This document shows positions 53,336 to 64,000 of a stretch of 64,000 nt of DNA, piece after piece. The notes below the pieces were generated by a model. It searched no databases. It saw only the letters and a program-made list of their open reading frames with translations, and was not told the DNA's origin. Position numbers and translations under genes: made by a program. How positions within the stretch are numbered: the first letter of the stretch is position 1; each line of letters starts with the position of its first letter. Source of the stretch: Patagioenas fasciata (lineage: Eukaryota; Chordata; Aves; Columbiformes; Columbidae); NCBI RefSeq assembly GCF_037038585.1, contig NC_092523.1, positions 46,145,501 to 46,209,500 of the forward strand, in the 5' to 3' direction.

Positions 53336-54620
53336 TATTTTTTCCTTTTTGGATATCTACCTCCATCTGCTGCTTCTAACTCTAATGCTCAGGAATAAAT
53401 CGGAATATATGTCAGGAATATATGCATTTTTCGTAAACTGCTATATAAATTAAGTTGTCTTAAATTTATTAATCTTAATCAGCCCCTTCTTTTGGCCCAG
53501 TTTTGCAATCTGTTCCTTCAACATCTATGTTTACTCCTGTATATATTAAATCCATTAAACTCAAGTTCCCTGGTAATATGCCTGAGAGTGAGAATCTGCT
53601 AAGAGAAGCTTGTGTGCCTCCTTATCCTGACAGTGTCTTCTTCAACTACTTACAAGTCAGGATCAAGATATAAAAGTGAGTGGATGAATCTGATGGCAAC
53701 ATGGGTTTCTACTTGATTTCCATTACAGCACATTTTTATAGATATTACTAGCTAAGATAACAAAGGTCAAGCCCAGATCAGAGGTGTCTGTAGTGGATGA
53801 CCCACAGTGGAGGCATGTGACTTCCCCAGCCCATGTAACCCAGAAGGTATAAAGTTGATTATATTTCTGGTTTTACTTCCGGACAAGTGAAAAAAAAAGG
53901 AGCAGCATATTTTGGCAGAACAGGCATAGCCCTGCAAAATACTGTAGAATACATTGTAATAGATTATTTCATATGAACTGGGAGGAAAACACGAGAAGGT
54001 AAGTTTTTAATGTCTGTGCTTGAAAATGTCTGGGAGAGTGTCCCACAGGTAAAAGATCTCAGTGTTGTTTCAAATTGAAAAAGCTACTTGACCCCTTGAC
54101 TATGTTACTCTGCTAAGCCAAAGCATATGCAAAATCCAAGAGCCAGATGCACTTGTAGCCAGATGTCTAATTCCCAGTGATGTCAAGAACAGGAAGAGTC
54201 ATTTATGAGTGGAGACCCTTACAAGCAACACCAAAAATCACTTTCTACAGAAATGTACACTAACTCGGGCATTTTGTCATACTGTTAAGTCTCCTTTCAA
54301 GTATAACTTTTGACTTCAGGAAGGAATACCAAAGTAAGCAGAACACCATTTCTCTCGAGTAAGGGCTTTTATGTATTTGGACTTGAGGTACACAATTTTA
54401 GAATCTTTAATCTATGTGTCATTTGTTCAGAGGAAAACTTGAACTCAATCTTACAAACTGTAGCCACATGAATAAAATAAATCACTTCTGGAAATTGTTT
54501 ATATGCATATGAGCCAGCCATCTGAAAAACTCATCATACCTGACTGATTTCTGAATGTAACATCCAATTGCAGACAGGAATTACATTGCATTTTTGATGC
54601 TTGTTTTGAAAAGCTTCTGG

Positions 54621-54625
54621 GCATG
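54621..54625. repeat. Target-site duplication, left copy (GCATG)
   Basis: GCATG directly precedes the TG end of the solo LTR and matches the five bases after its CA end. Confidence 0.85.
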
Positions 54626-55272
54626 TGTCGAGGGTTAAGATTGCGGAGTGACAATCAAACCCTGGCAGATGTATTGTTAACCTCCTCTCCCCCCCACTTC
54701 CCCCTTTTGCCCCTCCCTCTCCCCCCTTCCCACTCAGGACAGGCGATTGGGAAGGAAAGAAGGACAGAGAGAAGAGAGTTGGAAAAGTTAAAGATGTTTT
54801 ACTAATGCTACTAATAAGAATAGAGAAAATAATACAAAATATACAAAACCAATCTTGAAAGTCTCAGCAACTGCAGAGCCAGCACCCAAAGTCCTGGATT
54901 AGACTCTGTAGCCAACCGGAGCTGGATTCAGTCTCTCACTAGGCCTCAGTTTGCAGGGACGACCAGCAAGGTCCTCTCCTAATGTCAGCCATGAGGCAAA
55001 AAGAAGGGCCGAGATGCTCGTGATCTTCCACTTTTATATGAAGTATTCACGTGAATGGAATGTTATACACCACTGGTCAGTCTCTCGGTCATCAGTTTCT
55101 CGTTGCCCCTCTCGCGAGATGTCCATCCATGCTTATCAATAAGTTTGCATTCCATTGCCAGGTTTAACCAAAACATGTGTTGGGTTCTCCAGGAAAATGC
55201 AGCTAACATGAAGGCTTTAGCTGACAGGCAAATTCACTAAAAGAGAAACTTGTTTTTAACAAAACCAGGACA
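54626..55272 (-). mobile_element. Solo LTR of an avian endogenous retrovirus (ERVL-type)
   Basis: The element is 647 bp with canonical TG...CA ends. On the minus strand it starts TGTCCTGGTTTTGTTAAAAA and ends TTAACCCTCGACA, both typical of an abundant group of bird LTRs. A 5-bp duplication, GCATG, flanks it exactly (54,621-54,625 and 55,273-55,277); 5-bp duplications are usual for ERVL elements. A TATA-like ATATAAAA lies on the minus strand at 55,032-55,039, placing the promoter in the expected middle of the LTR. There is no internal gag, pol or env sequence on either side, so the provirus was reduced by recombination between its two LTRs. Confidence 0.88.
55032..55039 (-). promoter_or_regulatory. 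TATA-like box of the solo LTR
   Basis: ATATAAAA on the minus strand, about 235 bp from the LTR 5' end. The position fits a retroviral U3 promoter. Activity is unknown. Confidence 0.5.
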
Positions 55273-55277
55273 GCATG
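55273..55277. repeat. Target-site duplication, right copy (GCATG)
   Basis: GCATG directly follows the CA end of the solo LTR and matches the five bases before its TG end. Confidence 0.85.
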
Positions 55278-57429
55278 GCAGAGATTAACATGCATTTGGG
55301 CAGCAGAATTAAATATTACCTCTAAATTTATTTTAGCCAAATTAATATAATTGCTGGGATTATTTAGAGCATTTTTCTCAATGCTCCATGTATACTTGAG
55401 AGAAAGAGAGCAACTTCACCTTCAAACATACATTTCATTGCCCAGTTCATACTTGTGATACATTCACCAGTTATTGATTAAAAAACAGATTTTAATGTTC
55501 ATTTTCATGCCATGAAATCTTCTGCTTTTTATTCTCAATAAGCCTTCATATTTAGTTTTTAAAGCAAGACTTTTAAAAGCATTTGTATTCAGAGCCCTGC
55601 ATTCATATTTAGGCATAAATCCCATTCACATCAGTGGGTCTCGATGGGAATTTTGCCTGAGGTAAGACTAGAAGGTGCAAACCTGATGTTCATGTGTTTT
55701 GACAAAAACATGTTCACACATTTTGAGTTCTTCAGTGCTAACAGTATTATTTTTTTTTCCACATTCTACCAACCCAGTCCATTGAATATTTAATAATACA
55801 GGTAATATTAGGTCTGATTGTCTGACTCACGTAGATAACGTAATAGTTGAACCCAAAACTTTGTCCTTCTATATACTGTATGCAAGGCTGGAACATTGAT
55901 CTAAATGAATACAATGTCTCTTAAAAAATCCCATATACATCAGCAGTAATGTAAAAGAAGCTAGAATAAAGTGGACATTAAAAAAAAAAATAAAAATAAA
56001 AATAGATATTTTGCTGCCACCTTCTGGAATTTAATAAAATGGGCGTCTCAAATGTTTGTAACATAGACATAATTTAGCTTTTAACAGGAATTGCTAATGT
56101 TATTACACAGAAAGAATACATATATTTCGACTTTATTACTTTAAAAATTCTAAACAAGTATGTCCAATTTCACATTTCACAGAAAGATGGAATAGCACAG
56201 ATTCAAATTTAAGACTTTTATATGTGAAAACAATAGAAAAAAATGTCCATCAAGCATAACTCTCAACAAATAGGCATGAATAATCAGGAGCTTAAGCATG
56301 AATTGGTCATAAAGAAATATAGGTAAACAAAGCAAGGAGCTGCTCACAGATTATACCTAAATATCAACAATGATTCACAATTAATTGTTAGTTTAAACCC
56401 AAGGTTACTCATTAGAACTCGGGGCCTCTTTCCGTCAGGTGTGTTGTGGCCTTTATGTAACTGCATTGCTTTTAAAATGTAACTCCACATAAATAAACAA
56501 GAGGCAAACAAGTTCTAAGGCTTTGGGCTCTGTCCTATGTAGTGTCTCCCTGTTTCTGTCAGAGAGATTTCCTTGTGCACAACATGTAAAAATGTAATGT
56601 GTGTGGGGAAGGTTAATATATGCAAATATAACACCAATACAGAGAGCATGTCAGAAGTTCTTTATCACTACAACAACTGAAGCACTAATCTTATTTTAGA
56701 AAATGGGTGATCACAAGCATTTAAACTGGAGGAAGAACAGAGCTGTCCCTATCTGTACATGGTCCTGAAGTCAACAGTTTTCTTTTGATGCACGAGATCA
56801 ACATTCCCAGAGCATCCTGGGGTTTTGTGGCCCCCATCACCGCTCACACAATGGGCAGCTGATCTCAGGACAGCCAGCTCTGCAGGGACCTGTGCTGCCA
56901 GGCAAGGTGCGTGGTGCTCGCCAGGTGTGCTGCACAGACACCTCTGGGGGAAACAAGGAGTGTGAGGAGATGAAAGCACCAGGTGATTTACTTGGACACT
57001 ACTGTCATTCCTTCATCTCTAAAATTTCATTCAGATTAATGCACAGGTGCTATGAGACTTTTTTTTTTTCCTGGAGAGCACTTGAAGTGAGGCTGTTCCT
57101 TATGGAATGTGTTGTCCACATCAGCACAATTAACTGACCATAAGAGTGGGGTTGATTAACCTGTTGTCACTCCTGTCTCCTATTGCCATGGTATGTCCTG
57201 AGTGGTATACGTGTCCACGTATCTGTCTTGTGGTAACAGCTACATGGTTTTTATGTCGGATAAGGGTGTAAATAATAAATCCTGTCATCTTCAGTTGGCT
57301 TCTGGAGGGCACGGGTGAAGCCTCACTTTGGCCTGGTAAGAAAAGTTGCTCAGGCCTGGGAGAAGGCCCCAGTTTTGATGCACAGATCTGCCTGCCTGCT
57401 GCTGTACCCTAACAGCTGTGCGCGTGCCT
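55278..57429. other. Upstream flank of MAP9, no gene recognised
   Basis: AT-rich up to about 56,750, then progressively richer in GC toward the promoter. An A-rich simple stretch lies at 55,981-56,004. No exon or known repeat supported. Confidence 0.5.
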
Positions 57430-57497
57430 ACGGAAAACAGAGGGGCTCAAGGTTTGGGCTGAGAGGCGGGAGCTCACGGGAGTCAGCTAACGAGCAG

Positions 57498-57504
57498 GAC
57501 GTCA
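57498..57504 (+). promoter_or_regulatory. CRE-like site
   Basis: GACGTCA is seven of the eight bases of the palindromic CREB/ATF site TGACGTCA. It lies about 200 bp upstream of the MAP9 start codon, inside the CpG island. Confidence 0.4.
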
Positions 57505-57594
57505 TGACCGCCCGTTCCCACCCGCCCGAACGTGGACCCGCTCGGCCAGCAGGCCAGGGCCGCCACCGGCACCGCCCGCCCTTTATCCGGCGGC

Positions 57595-57607
57595 GTTGCC
57601 AGGCGAC
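57595..57607 (+). promoter_or_regulatory. Candidate RFX X-box
   Basis: GTTGCCAGGCGAC matches the RFX consensus GTNRCC-(0-3)-RGYAAC with a 1-base spacer and one mismatch (GGCGAC for RGYAAC). It lies about 100 bp upstream of the MAP9 ATG. RFX factors drive many ciliary genes, and MAP9 proteins bind axonemal and spindle microtubules, so the site is biologically plausible. Confidence 0.5.
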
Positions 57608-57622
57608 GGGCAGCGCCGCGGC

Positions 57623-57631
57623 GGGCGGGGC
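57623..57631 (+). promoter_or_regulatory. GC box (Sp1/KLF-type)
   Basis: GGGCGGGGC is a full Sp1 consensus, 16 bp downstream of the X-box and about 70 bp upstream of the ATG. Confidence 0.55.
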
Positions 57632-57702
57632 GGTGAACGGGGTTCCCGCAGGTCCAGCCGGCGGGCGCAGGCGCTGCCAGGCGGGATCCAGAGGCCGCCG
57701 CC

Positions 57703-57756
57703 ATGCCGAGGAAGGGCAGTGGCCGCCGTGCGGTGGGGCGGCGCGGCGCGTTGCAG
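57703..57756 (+). CDS. MAP9: MAP9 coding exon 1
   Basis: This first coding exon encodes 18 residues, MPRKGSGRRAVGRRGALQ, a short basic stretch. The ATG has a strong context (GCCGCCATGC). The exon ends CAG before a consensus donor GTGAGC, in phase 0. The identity with MAP9 comes from the following exons; this basic start differs from the human N-terminus as I remember it, so birds may use a different first coding exon. MAP9 binds and stabilises microtubules of the spindle and, in studied orthologues, the ciliary axoneme. The alternative that the true start is elsewhere is possible but less likely, because the splice phase and the CpG island both fit. Confidence 0.78.
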
Positions 57757-58678
57757 GTGAGCGGCGGCAGCGCCCGGGCGGGCGGCGCTGTCCCTGGGCT
57801 CGGAGAGCCGTGGCGTTTGTGTGCGAACAGGTTTCAGCGACTGCGAGTAACGTGCTGTCAAAGACAACAACGGAAAACAAAGCCGATTTGCGCTCCAAAT
57901 GGGGTTTACTGTTGTGTGGACACGGGAAGCTGCTCCCTGTGCGTAACGTCGCCCTAAGACGGGAACGGCCTGAGCTCCCCGTCCTGACAGCCCCGCGAAC
58001 GGGGCCCTGGCCGAGCATCGGCAGGTGCCTCGGGCAGAGCACAGAACCCGTGTTCAGGTCGAAAAACCTGCTCTCAAACCCGCAGTGGTCTGTGGCTCTG
58101 GGTCTGGAGACGCGACTGCATTTCATAATGCATTTTTAATATATAAGTAAGGCCAGTTGTTTTCAGAAGCCATGTAACTGCTGCGCGTCCGTGATGCTGT
58201 GCAGTGGAGCATCCAGAATGCCAGTGGTGGCTTATGTGAAGTTCTTCCATTGATTTGGACTTGCCACCTGCTGCAAGTTCTTGTCCCACAGCAGTGGGTG
58301 AAGCGGCAGGCTGTGACACCGGGACTGTGCAGACCCTTTTGTTGTGCTTTTGCCCATCAGAACATATAACGGGGGTGAAAAAGTGTCACATGATGATACA
58401 AGGTCATTATTGAAAAAAATGGAAGGGGATCTGTAAGGTATGTTTCTTACGGAGAAGAAATAGAAATTAATACTTGGTGGGATTTTTTAACACAGAAAAA
58501 TTGGGGAAATGATGATAGAGTGAAAACACTCCATTTTACTTATCCTTCACAATAATTTTCAGTTAAACGGGTTAATCTCCTGCTCAGTTTTACTTATGTA
58601 TGTGTGGGAAGGAGGAATTAGTGCTGAACTTGAAGAAGTGAATCTTCTGTGTAAAAGTTATTTGTGAAACCATTTCAG
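57757..58678 (+). other. MAP9: MAP9 intron 1
   Basis: A 922-bp intron with GTGAGC donor and a TTTCAG acceptor. The first part is still CpG-island sequence, the rest is AT-richer. No repeat recognised. Confidence 0.75.
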
Positions 58679-58775
58679 GGTGAGCGACAAAAAGCACTCT
58701 CTGCTCACGCAGCAAGAGAGCAAGCAGCCGAATACTCAGATGACTTTGAGAGTGACAAAGATGGCACATCAAACG
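58679..58775 (+). CDS. MAP9: MAP9 coding exon 2
   Basis: The exon is 97 bp, preceded by CATTTCAG and followed by GTAAGA, entering in phase 0 and leaving in phase 1. It encodes residues 19-50. The key feature is REQAAEYSDDFESDKD (residues 31-46), which aligns with the conserved RQRSSEYSDDFDSDE region near the start of mammalian MAP9 (aligned from memory). This serine/acidic patch is the best-conserved part of the N-terminal half and the main reason for the assignment. Confidence 0.9.
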
Positions 58776-60050
58776 GTAAGAGAGAATTAAGTATTTTTCT
58801 TAAGGTTCTTCCCCTTTTTAAGTCATTACTAGATCACAGAGAATCTTAGTGAGTCAATATGATTTAGTGTTCCAAGATTTCATGTTTTAACAACTTCTAA
58901 ATCATTTGGTCCTCCTCTTCCAAGTTAGGAGAAGAATCCCAGTGGAATCAGTGGTGGTGAAACCTGCTAGACCAGACACAATCAGTGCTGTTTCCTACAG
59001 TTGTGATGCCCAGTTTTACTCCTTGGCCATATTGCTTCTCTACACCTGGCTGAGACAGTAGTGCACAGTACTGTGAGTGAAAGTGGACATGGGCAGAAAG
59101 GAAGCGCTGTTGTCATCTTACTGTTTTCCCAGTCTGGACAATCAGTGAATAAGGGCTGCGGGACACACTGCAGAGCATTCTTGCCTGGTAGTGTACACAA
59201 ACCAGGAGCAAGTTCAAGCTGGCTGTTTTTTCTTGGGCCAGGATGCATTTGATATTTGCTAATGTTAAGTTTAACAAGATTGGCTGAATGGCTCTTCTTC
59301 CTCCTTATATGGTGCTGCATGTTAAGAGAAATACGAGTCTTAAATCTCATACTGTATTTTTAAAAGGACTTGTTCTGTGTCCTGTTTTTCATTCAAATCC
59401 GAAACATCTTCTGAAAGTTTGTGGGATGCTTTAATTTCCCTTTGCTGAAAAGATTTTTAAAAAAGCTCCTCCTGCATTAAATATGTTACTCAATTATCAT
59501 GGCATTCTTTTGTCATCTTCCTGAAGCATTTGAACTCTGAAATAAAATCAATTAGAAGTAACAGGCTACAGGAAGATAAAACTATTATTGTTAAACATGT
59601 GAACCTTAGCGTTGGAGCAGGTATCTTCTTTGAGTATCTTCTAGTAGATTTCAGATGGGACAGAAATGAACAGAATAGAAGGGGAGGATGGATTCTGGTA
59701 ACGAAAGGTGCCTAGCTTTGTTCTTCTTGACTTGCTTCCACTTCTCATGGCCTTGGAGACATAGGTGTTTAAAAGGGTTTTAAATTGCATGACAGATAAG
59801 AATTAACCATGAGTATTTGAAGTATTTTCTTTGGATTTGGTCCACGGAAACAGATGACAGGAAAGGAAGTGGAATAAAGATCTAGTTTGGTGGCTTTGCA
59901 TAGATCAGAGGTGTAGAAAGAGAAGTGCTCAGAAACTTGAAGTCACGAGAGTGTTATATGAAAAATTTTTTTAAATAATAGAAGATGTAGTTTCTGTGTC
60001 CCCTTTTTTCCACTTCTCTCAAATGGAAGTTGATAATGTGCTGTTTTCAG
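58776..60050 (+). other. MAP9: MAP9 intron 2
   Basis: A 1,275-bp intron with consensus ends (GTAAGA / TTTTCAG). A few short open frames are present but none with protein-like conservation or splice sites. No repeat recognised. Confidence 0.75.
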
Positions 60051-60476
60051 GTACTGGAAAAGAACTTAACGGAAGGAATTCAGGTGCTGAAAGCACTAAG
60101 AAATCGGTTGCTGTTGGCAGTCCTCTCTCAGATGATTATGCTTCACAAAAAGCAGATTTAGAAAAAGAAGCTGCTGATGACTCGACTTTATCCTTGCATG
60201 AAAAGAAGCTTCCACAAACAATGCTTTTAGGAAGTGAAAACATACAGGATGACAGAAAAGATGGTGAAGAAGAGTGTTTGGAAAGTCAAAGTGAGGATGA
60301 TAACAGAAAAAATAATCAAGAGTGTTCAGCTGCTGAAGAAGCACCATGTGGTAATGGTGAAAGTGAGCACTGTAATGACTTCCCTATTCGTGAACTACAG
60401 AAAAAAAGAAATCAAGAGAGAAACAAACCAATACCAAAGCCACGGGAGCACAAAACAAGAAACGGTTCAGCATCAG
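60051..60476 (+). CDS. MAP9: MAP9 coding exon 3
   Basis: The exon is 426 bp, with acceptor GTTTTCAG and donor GTGAAA, entering and leaving in phase 1. It encodes residues 51-192, a hydrophilic, probably disordered region rich in Glu, Asp, Lys, Ser and Asn. Visible stretches include LHEKKLPQTMLLGSENIQDD and, near the end, KPIPKPREHKTRNGSAS. Mammalian MAP9 has a comparable acidic low-complexity region with proline/arginine patches here. Sequence conservation to mammals is low, as expected for this part of the protein. No known catalytic motif is present. Reading past the donor reaches a stop at 60,536-60,538 in the intron, which supports the splice site. Confidence 0.88.
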
Positions 60477-62604
60477 GTGAAAAGAAAGCATTTGAATGTT
60501 GTTGCTCCTACTTGCTTAGCCATATTACAGTATTTTAAAGTGTTGTAATTTGGGTTATTTTCTGTGTTAAGTATTGGATGCTTTTTCTTGCAGGGAATTT
60601 ATTCAATATCCTTCTAAAAAGACATGTTTTGATAACCTTCAGCTGCCAGGGGGTGAACTGAACCAGTGTGGGCCAAGTAGCCAGAGGCTCCTATTTGCCT
60701 TTTCCTTTCAGGAGATGAAAAACAACTGTTTGAGTACTAAAAGTCCAGTTGTCTGTCAGTGCATATCCATGGAAGGTGTGGGACAGCTACAGAGTTGCCT
60801 CCTCTGTAGATGTATAGCACAGAAAGCCATATGCACACAGTGTCCACAGGATCTGTGTACCTTTTAATGGAAAGGTCCTTAAACAGGCACCCCTTCTCTG
60901 TGACCACTGAAGTTGGACCACAGTGTTTGCGAATATCATGGTCAAGTCGTGATGCTGTAGTGTAATAGAATGTCAGAAAATGAGCTGTAACCAAAACATC
61001 TATGAACAGTAGAGTTCTTATCATCACAAAGTTAAAATTATCTTTGCCTTTGAAGATTCTGAGCCGATTTGGATGTATAGTCAAAACATGTAAAAAAAGA
61101 ACTTTAATGTTTCATTGTAATAATAGCTAGCTCATTTTTCATGTGCAAAGCAGAACTTGGAATTCTGGTAATTGACTTTGCTTTTGCAAATTTACAATGT
61201 CAAAAGACTTCATATTTTTTATTTGCTTCCTAATATGACAATGATTTGTCCTGTTTCATGTTGAGATAAATTTATGACTGGTCATTACCTGTGATGGAAG
61301 ATTACAACTTTGAAATTGCTAAAGCATGGTTAGTGATATTGGCTCCTTTTTTCTTCCCACATGATGGCACCGAAGTACTAGATATGCGACTGTGCAGCTG
61401 GGCATTGCAGATGGCTCCCTTTCATGGCCAGTATGCCTCCCTTTCACAGCCAGTATGCCTATGTAGTTTTAAACTGGCAGAAAAAAGTTCAAGTACTCCT
61501 TTTCTTCGTGTGACTCTTAAGTAGTACAGTGATACTGACGTATTGCCTTCAGCAGTCAGCCATTGTAAACTTTCCTTTCTTAGATAAATTGATCTCTGTC
61601 CAACAGAGGAGGTGACTGTGCAGAGATTCATCAGCTTTTTCTGCTCCATTGATTTTTTTCTTGTGATTTACTGCATGGAAAAACTGTCAGTGCACTTGTA
61701 GGAATACTGTTGTGACCTCGTAGCTCTCTAAACTTCACAGTAATGATATAATTAGACTTTATGCAGCTGAGTGTGCTGGATGGGCCTGGGCATTCTCACA
61801 TTTCCTGCGACAGATTTGTATGAACTAGGACTTGATAAGAAATGCTTCTATTGGCAACGTGCAGAATTAGATACACATTTCTGTGTGGATTCATAAAGAA
61901 CGAGGCAGGTAGAAAGCTGTTGTGTGGCTTGATCTTGGTGGTGGCAGGGCAGGGCTGTGAAAACATGAAGACAGGATTACCCAATAGGAGGAGGGTGAGG
62001 AGCCAGAGGGTAGGAATCTGTAAGAAACTGTTGCATGGTGGTTCTGCTGCCCGGTGATGGCCCTGGAGAGGGAACAGAGACATCACTGAAAAAGCTAGAA
62101 ATATACTGAAAGCCCTCCTCTTTGACTGTGTTTCTCATGGTGTCTCCTCCCACCCAAGGCTGTTCTGTTCTGCAGTGTGTGGGGAGAAGCGATTTTCGCT
62201 CTGTGTCTTCTCTAGTAGACAAAGGGACAAGCAGATTAGCAAAAAATTTTTCTTACAACAATGCTGTATTAGATCTCTTCTATATTTGTGAAAACTCTAA
62301 TTGTAGATAAGCTCTTGAGTGCAGTTTCAATATATACACAGAGATAATAAATTGTCTATTTAGAGATTAAATTAGAAGCTTTAAAACTTTCATTGAACTT
62401 CCTGAAAAAGTGACTGTAACTCTTTATATAACTCTCTGTATTGAAGAAAGCTGTACTATTATTTAAATAGCTCATTTAACTGAAATGTTAGTTAATTGAC
62501 TCCAACTTGACAAAATAGTATTCCAGACTAGAATGTCTTTAACTAGGCATAACTGAAACTATAATATTTATTTTCATTTGAGAATATTCACATTCTTTTG
62601 TTAG
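60477..62604 (+). other. MAP9: MAP9 intron 3
   Basis: A 2,128-bp intron with a GTGAAA donor and a TTGTTAG acceptor. It holds a 22-bp near-exact duplication (61,415-61,458) and a moderately GC-rich block at about 61,900-62,200 that I cannot name. A TTTTTCTTGCAG acceptor-like site near 60,595 opens a frame (60,574-60,867) but has no convincing donor, so I do not add an exon. Confidence 0.65.
61415..61458. repeat. 22-bp tandem duplication in MAP9 intron 3
   Basis: Adjacent 22-bp copies (61,415-61,436 and 61,437-61,458) begin CTCCCTTTCA and end CCAGTATGC; they differ only at TG versus CA. Confidence 0.88.
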
Positions 62605-62807
62605 ATGGATGTTCTAAACCATTACCTCAACCAAGAAGTATTTTGAGAAAAAGTGGTCCTGTGGAAGACAATGAGCTTAAAAGGTCAGAAGGAAAGACAA
62701 GGTCTAGAAAAGGATTGTCTTCATTTTCAGCACCATCATCTCTAACTACTCTGAATACACAAGCCATACCCAAGAAAAAATTGATTGCTGAAAGCCCTGG
62801 TCCTGAA
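62605..62807 (+). CDS. MAP9: MAP9 coding exon 4
   Basis: The exon is 203 bp, with acceptor TTTTGTTAG and donor GTAAGA, entering in phase 1 and leaving in phase 0. It encodes residues 193-260. KPLPQPRSILRKSG (197-210) aligns with the PSPRPRSMLKKKS motif of human MAP9, and SAPSSLTTLN (234-243) with SAPSSLPTPN (from memory). These two matches in the right order and spacing are the second strong support for MAP9. The region is basic, Ser/Pro-rich and probably disordered. Confidence 0.92.
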
Positions 62808-63155
62808 GTAAGAGGGTGTTGATTTTCTTTTTTTTTCCCCCCCATCTGCAGTAGACATTTTTAAACTAACTTCTATTTTGCTGACAAAATTTTCTGGAAG
62901 AAAAAGTGAGAAAAAATGTCTTTGCCAGTAGCATTCTTATGATGAGAGGCGGATAGGAGAACATAAGTAGAAACAGGATTTTGTGATGTTTTGCAGCTTT
63001 ATGTGCTGATTGATTTTATTTCTCCAAATGTGAAACAAGAATTATATTTCTCCTAGAGAGTTTCGAACAAGTATTCCATCAAAGTATCATAAAGTCAAAT
63101 TATTCTGATTCGTTCTTAATCACTCACTTGTTTATTTGTCACTTTCTGATCTAAG
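62808..63155 (+). other. MAP9: MAP9 intron 4
   Basis: A short 348-bp intron, GTAAGA donor and GATCTAAG acceptor, AT-rich, no repeat seen. Confidence 0.8.
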
Positions 63156-63267
63156 GGTCCATGGCTAGAAAGTACTTCACCACCAATTTCCACTAATTTT
63201 ACTTCCCACAATGAAAGATCTGGAGACTCCAGTTCAATGATATGTGGAGAAGCACCACCTGCAAAAG
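63156..63267 (+). CDS. MAP9: MAP9 coding exon 5 (last coding exon in the window)
   Basis: The exon is 112 bp, with acceptor GATCTAAG and donor GTAGAA, entering in phase 0 and leaving in phase 1. It encodes residues 261-297, beginning GPWLESTSPPISTNFTSH and rich in Ser, Thr and Pro. The similarity to mammalian MAP9 is weak here, so the call rests on splice sites, phase and position after exon 4. The human protein is about 650 residues; the missing part would contain the lysine/glutamate-rich coiled coil that binds microtubules. Confidence 0.78.
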
Positions 63268-64000
63268 GTAGAACTTAGATACCTACAACCGGATAAATGT
63301 TAACATTTATACTTTAGTAGTATCAAACGGTCAGGTACAACTCATCTTAAAAATCCGTGGCATCCTTAATTTCCTTTCTGTTCTCTTTTAGTATCTTTCT
63401 CATGCCCTTGTATTTCTTCCTGTTCTGTTTTCTGGAGTGGCCCAGCCTCGTTCTTGCAGTTATGTCCAAATACAGTATCATCCCAGGTATTCAGAAATTT
63501 GGCCCTGGAGGCATCCTAGGAATGGAGAGGAAGAGATAAAAATTTGATAATTTGTTTTTTGTACTTAAACTTCTGTCAAGTGAATGCATCATCTAAGCAT
63601 CTTTGAGACTTAAAACAAGTAATTTTAATTTCATTTCCCCTTACACAGTCAACATGACTAGGGTAAATTTCACTTCTTCCTGTACTTTTTCCACAAAGTT
63701 TAATATAAACTAGGTAGCACTTTTCTGTTTTGTTTTGGGTTGTTTTTTTTTTTTTTTTGTATTTGTTAATCTTTAACTGTTCTTAGGGGATGTGCAGACC
63801 CGTTATGAAATATCAAATCTATGGGCTTCTCAGCAGTATCCATTGAACTTTATTTTCTGAGTCCCCTTTCTAAGACTGGTTACAAAAAAATGTATAGACC
63901 CCAGCTTGAAAAGCACTGAAATAGGCTGTTAGACACCCTTTTATATTTGCTAAGAGAATCATGCTGGTGGGTAATTTGCTGTGTGCAGGACTGTAGCAGG
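63268..64000 (+). other. MAP9: MAP9 intron 5 (continues past the window)
   Basis: At least 733 bp of intron. It contains a T16 run (63,743-63,758) followed by a TTCTTAG acceptor-like site at 63,786, but no usable donor follows before a stop. No further exon can be supported. Confidence 0.6.
63743..63758. repeat. T16 homopolymer in MAP9 intron 5
   Basis: Sixteen consecutive T residues within a longer T/G-rich tract. Confidence 0.85.

Larger units (their letters stand above)
42926..54620. other. Intergenic DNA, no gene recognised
   Basis: AT-rich sequence with small GC-richer patches (about 43,915-44,130 and 52,650-52,870). Landmarks are the 28-bp exact duplication at 46,683-46,738 and a C14 run at 53,322-53,335. 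The stretch at about 52,570-52,650 resembles a conserved non-coding element by eye (homeodomain-type TAATTTTAAT sites), but this is not provable here. No coding exon recognised. Confidence 0.5.
57430..57990 (+). promoter_or_regulatory. CpG island with the MAP9 promoter
   Basis: GC content and CpG density jump sharply here compared with the AT-rich flanks, with many CGG, GCG and CCGCC runs. The first coding exon of MAP9 starts inside it. Long open frames on both strands (plus 57,315-58,139 and minus 57,428-58,126) follow from the lack of A/T-rich stops and are not genes. There is no TATA box just upstream of the ATG, as usual for CpG-island promoters. An upstream ATG at 57,504 would open a frame overlapping the real start if transcription began before it. 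Confidence 0.88.

Overview
The window looks like bird nuclear DNA. Three things point that way: CR1 LINEs, one with a long open reverse transcriptase frame; long terminal repeats (LTRs) of avian endogenous-retrovirus type, one of them a solo LTR with a clean 5-bp target duplication; and an AT-rich, gene-poor background ending in a vertebrate CpG-island promoter. I cannot tell which bird from the sequence alone.

Layout. Positions 1-57,400 are essentially an intergenic desert. Its recognisable contents are: a 5'-truncated, minus-strand CR1 (about 6,422-8,955); a perfect 33-unit TTCCC array (13,781-13,949); the 3' part of an LTR (about 16,005-16,161); a degraded minus-strand LTR-like segment (about 22,020-22,520); one end of a hAT/Charlie-like DNA transposon (from 25,656); an orphan minus-strand reading frame of 223 codons (34,423-35,094); an old CR1/L3-like amniote repeat (about 35,563-35,845); a rearranged plus-strand CR1 (about 37,045-38,715) in which the same part of ORF2 occurs twice; a CR1 tail (about 42,830-42,925); and a 647-bp solo LTR (54,626-55,272) flanked by GCATG. 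Several short exact or near-exact tandem duplications are also present. No tRNA, rRNA, snRNA, CRISPR array or bacterial-type operon was seen.

The only gene I can name is on the plus strand at the right end. A CpG island (about 57,430-57,990) leads into the first five coding exons of MAP9 (microtubule-associated protein 9, also called ASAP). The exons are 57,703-57,756, 58,679-58,775, 60,051-60,476, 62,605-62,807 and 63,156-63,267. All junctions have GT/AG ends and compatible phases (0, 1, 1, 0, 1), giving 297 codons of the N-terminal, low-complexity half. The microtubule-binding coiled-coil half must lie beyond the window. In mammals MAP9 lies head-to-head with GUCY1A1 across a long gap, so the empty 57 kb may be that gap; this is inference. 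The promoter holds a near-consensus RFX X-box and an Sp1-type GC box, which would suit a gene of ciliary and spindle microtubules.

I found no clearly new biological system. The points most worth a second look are the X-box, the solo LTR with its target duplication, the long G-quadruplex/triplex-prone TTCCC array, the rearranged CR1, and the unexplained 223-codon frame.
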